The notes beneath the pieces are model-generated. The model did no database searches, had not been told where the DNA came from, and was given only the letters and a program-made list of their open reading frames with translations. A stretch of DNA of 13,718 nucleotides from Thiobacillus sp. UBA3361 (GTDB lineage Bacteria; Pseudomonadota; Gammaproteobacteria; Burkholderiales; Thiobacillaceae), in NCBI GenBank assembly GCA_002360535.1, contig DEQR01000063.1, positions 1 through 13,718 of the forward strand, given 5' to 3'. This document shows, one piece after another, positions 13,660-13,718 of the stretch (positions are counted from its first letter, which is position 1; each line of letters begins with the position of its first letter). A program made the position numbers and the translations under genes.

Positions 13660-13718
13660 ATGATCGACGCTCTTCCCGTCACCCTCCTGACCGGCTTCCT
13701 CGGCAGCGGCAAGACCAC
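13660..13718 (+). CDS. COG0523-family (CobW/YjiA/ZigA-like) metal GTPase, 5' end only
   Basis: Only the first 19 complete codons are in the window. They read MIDALPVTLLTGFLGSGKT and continue into a further threonine. The Walker A/P-loop GFLGSGKT preceded by PVTLLTG is the signature N-terminus of COG0523 G3E GTPases, which act as metallochaperones (cobalt, zinc, nitrile hydratase iron and others). Subgroup cannot be told from this fragment; the CXCC motif region is beyond the window. GGAGG lies only 3 bases before the ATG, a short spacing, but no other start fits. Confidence 0.9.
   Translation, partial: MIDALPVTLLTGFLGSGKT

Noticed and set aside
13352..13663. 103-codon plus-strand ORF before the CobW-like gene
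   Set aside because: Arg/His/Ser-rich with no family likeness, poor start context, and it overlaps the CobW-like start out of frame.
1..13718. CRISPR arrays, tRNA/rRNA genes, insertion sequences, attachment sites
   Set aside because: I looked for regularly spaced short repeats, transposase-like frames, terminal inverted repeats and tRNA-like folds and saw none. The only large repeats are the adhesin domain copies.

Overview
This is a high-GC Gram-negative window. A GlnK-AmtB pair, a tripartite type I secretion system, a PEP-CTERM protein and a sigma-54-type promoter together suggest an environmental proteobacterium, most likely a betaproteobacterium of the Rhodocyclales/Nitrosomonadales kind. 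That placement is inference from gene content.

Left part, plus strand (1-2238): the 3' end of glnK (PII signal protein), then amtB (ammonium channel) in the same operon, closed by a strong intrinsic terminator. A lone rlmH (23S rRNA pseudouridine-1915 methyltransferase) follows.

Centre, minus strand (2267-12391), read from right to left: a 1665-residue multidomain secreted protein with its own terminator, then the exporter operon in the order ABC transporter with a degenerate C39-like domain, HlyD-family adaptor, TolC-family outer membrane channel. The large protein has no signal peptide. It has a Cys/Gln thioester-domain-like N-terminus, six SdrD_B-like domains, one DUF7507-like domain split by an inserted module, a second copy of that module framed by cysteines, four EF-hand-like calcium loops, and a tail where a type I secretion signal would be. 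It is very probably the substrate of the adjacent exporter, and an adhesin. Between the ABC and HlyD genes lies an unannotated 37-codon ORF joined to both by ATGA overlaps and bounded by a 19-bp direct repeat.

Right part: a 62-residue PEP-CTERM protein (minus strand), almost all sorting signal with a 13-residue two-cysteine mature segment, sits upstream of the adhesin. It is preceded by a near-consensus sigma-54 promoter and a long AT-richer regulatory region with several dyads. The window ends in the first codons of a COG0523 (CobW-like) GTPase on the plus strand.

Working picture: a surface or matrix locus in which an exosortase-sorted mini-protein under RpoN control neighbours a type I-secreted adhesin carrying modules like those of exosortase-sorted proteins. 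No exosortase, PrsK/PrsR, LapD or LapG gene lies in the window.
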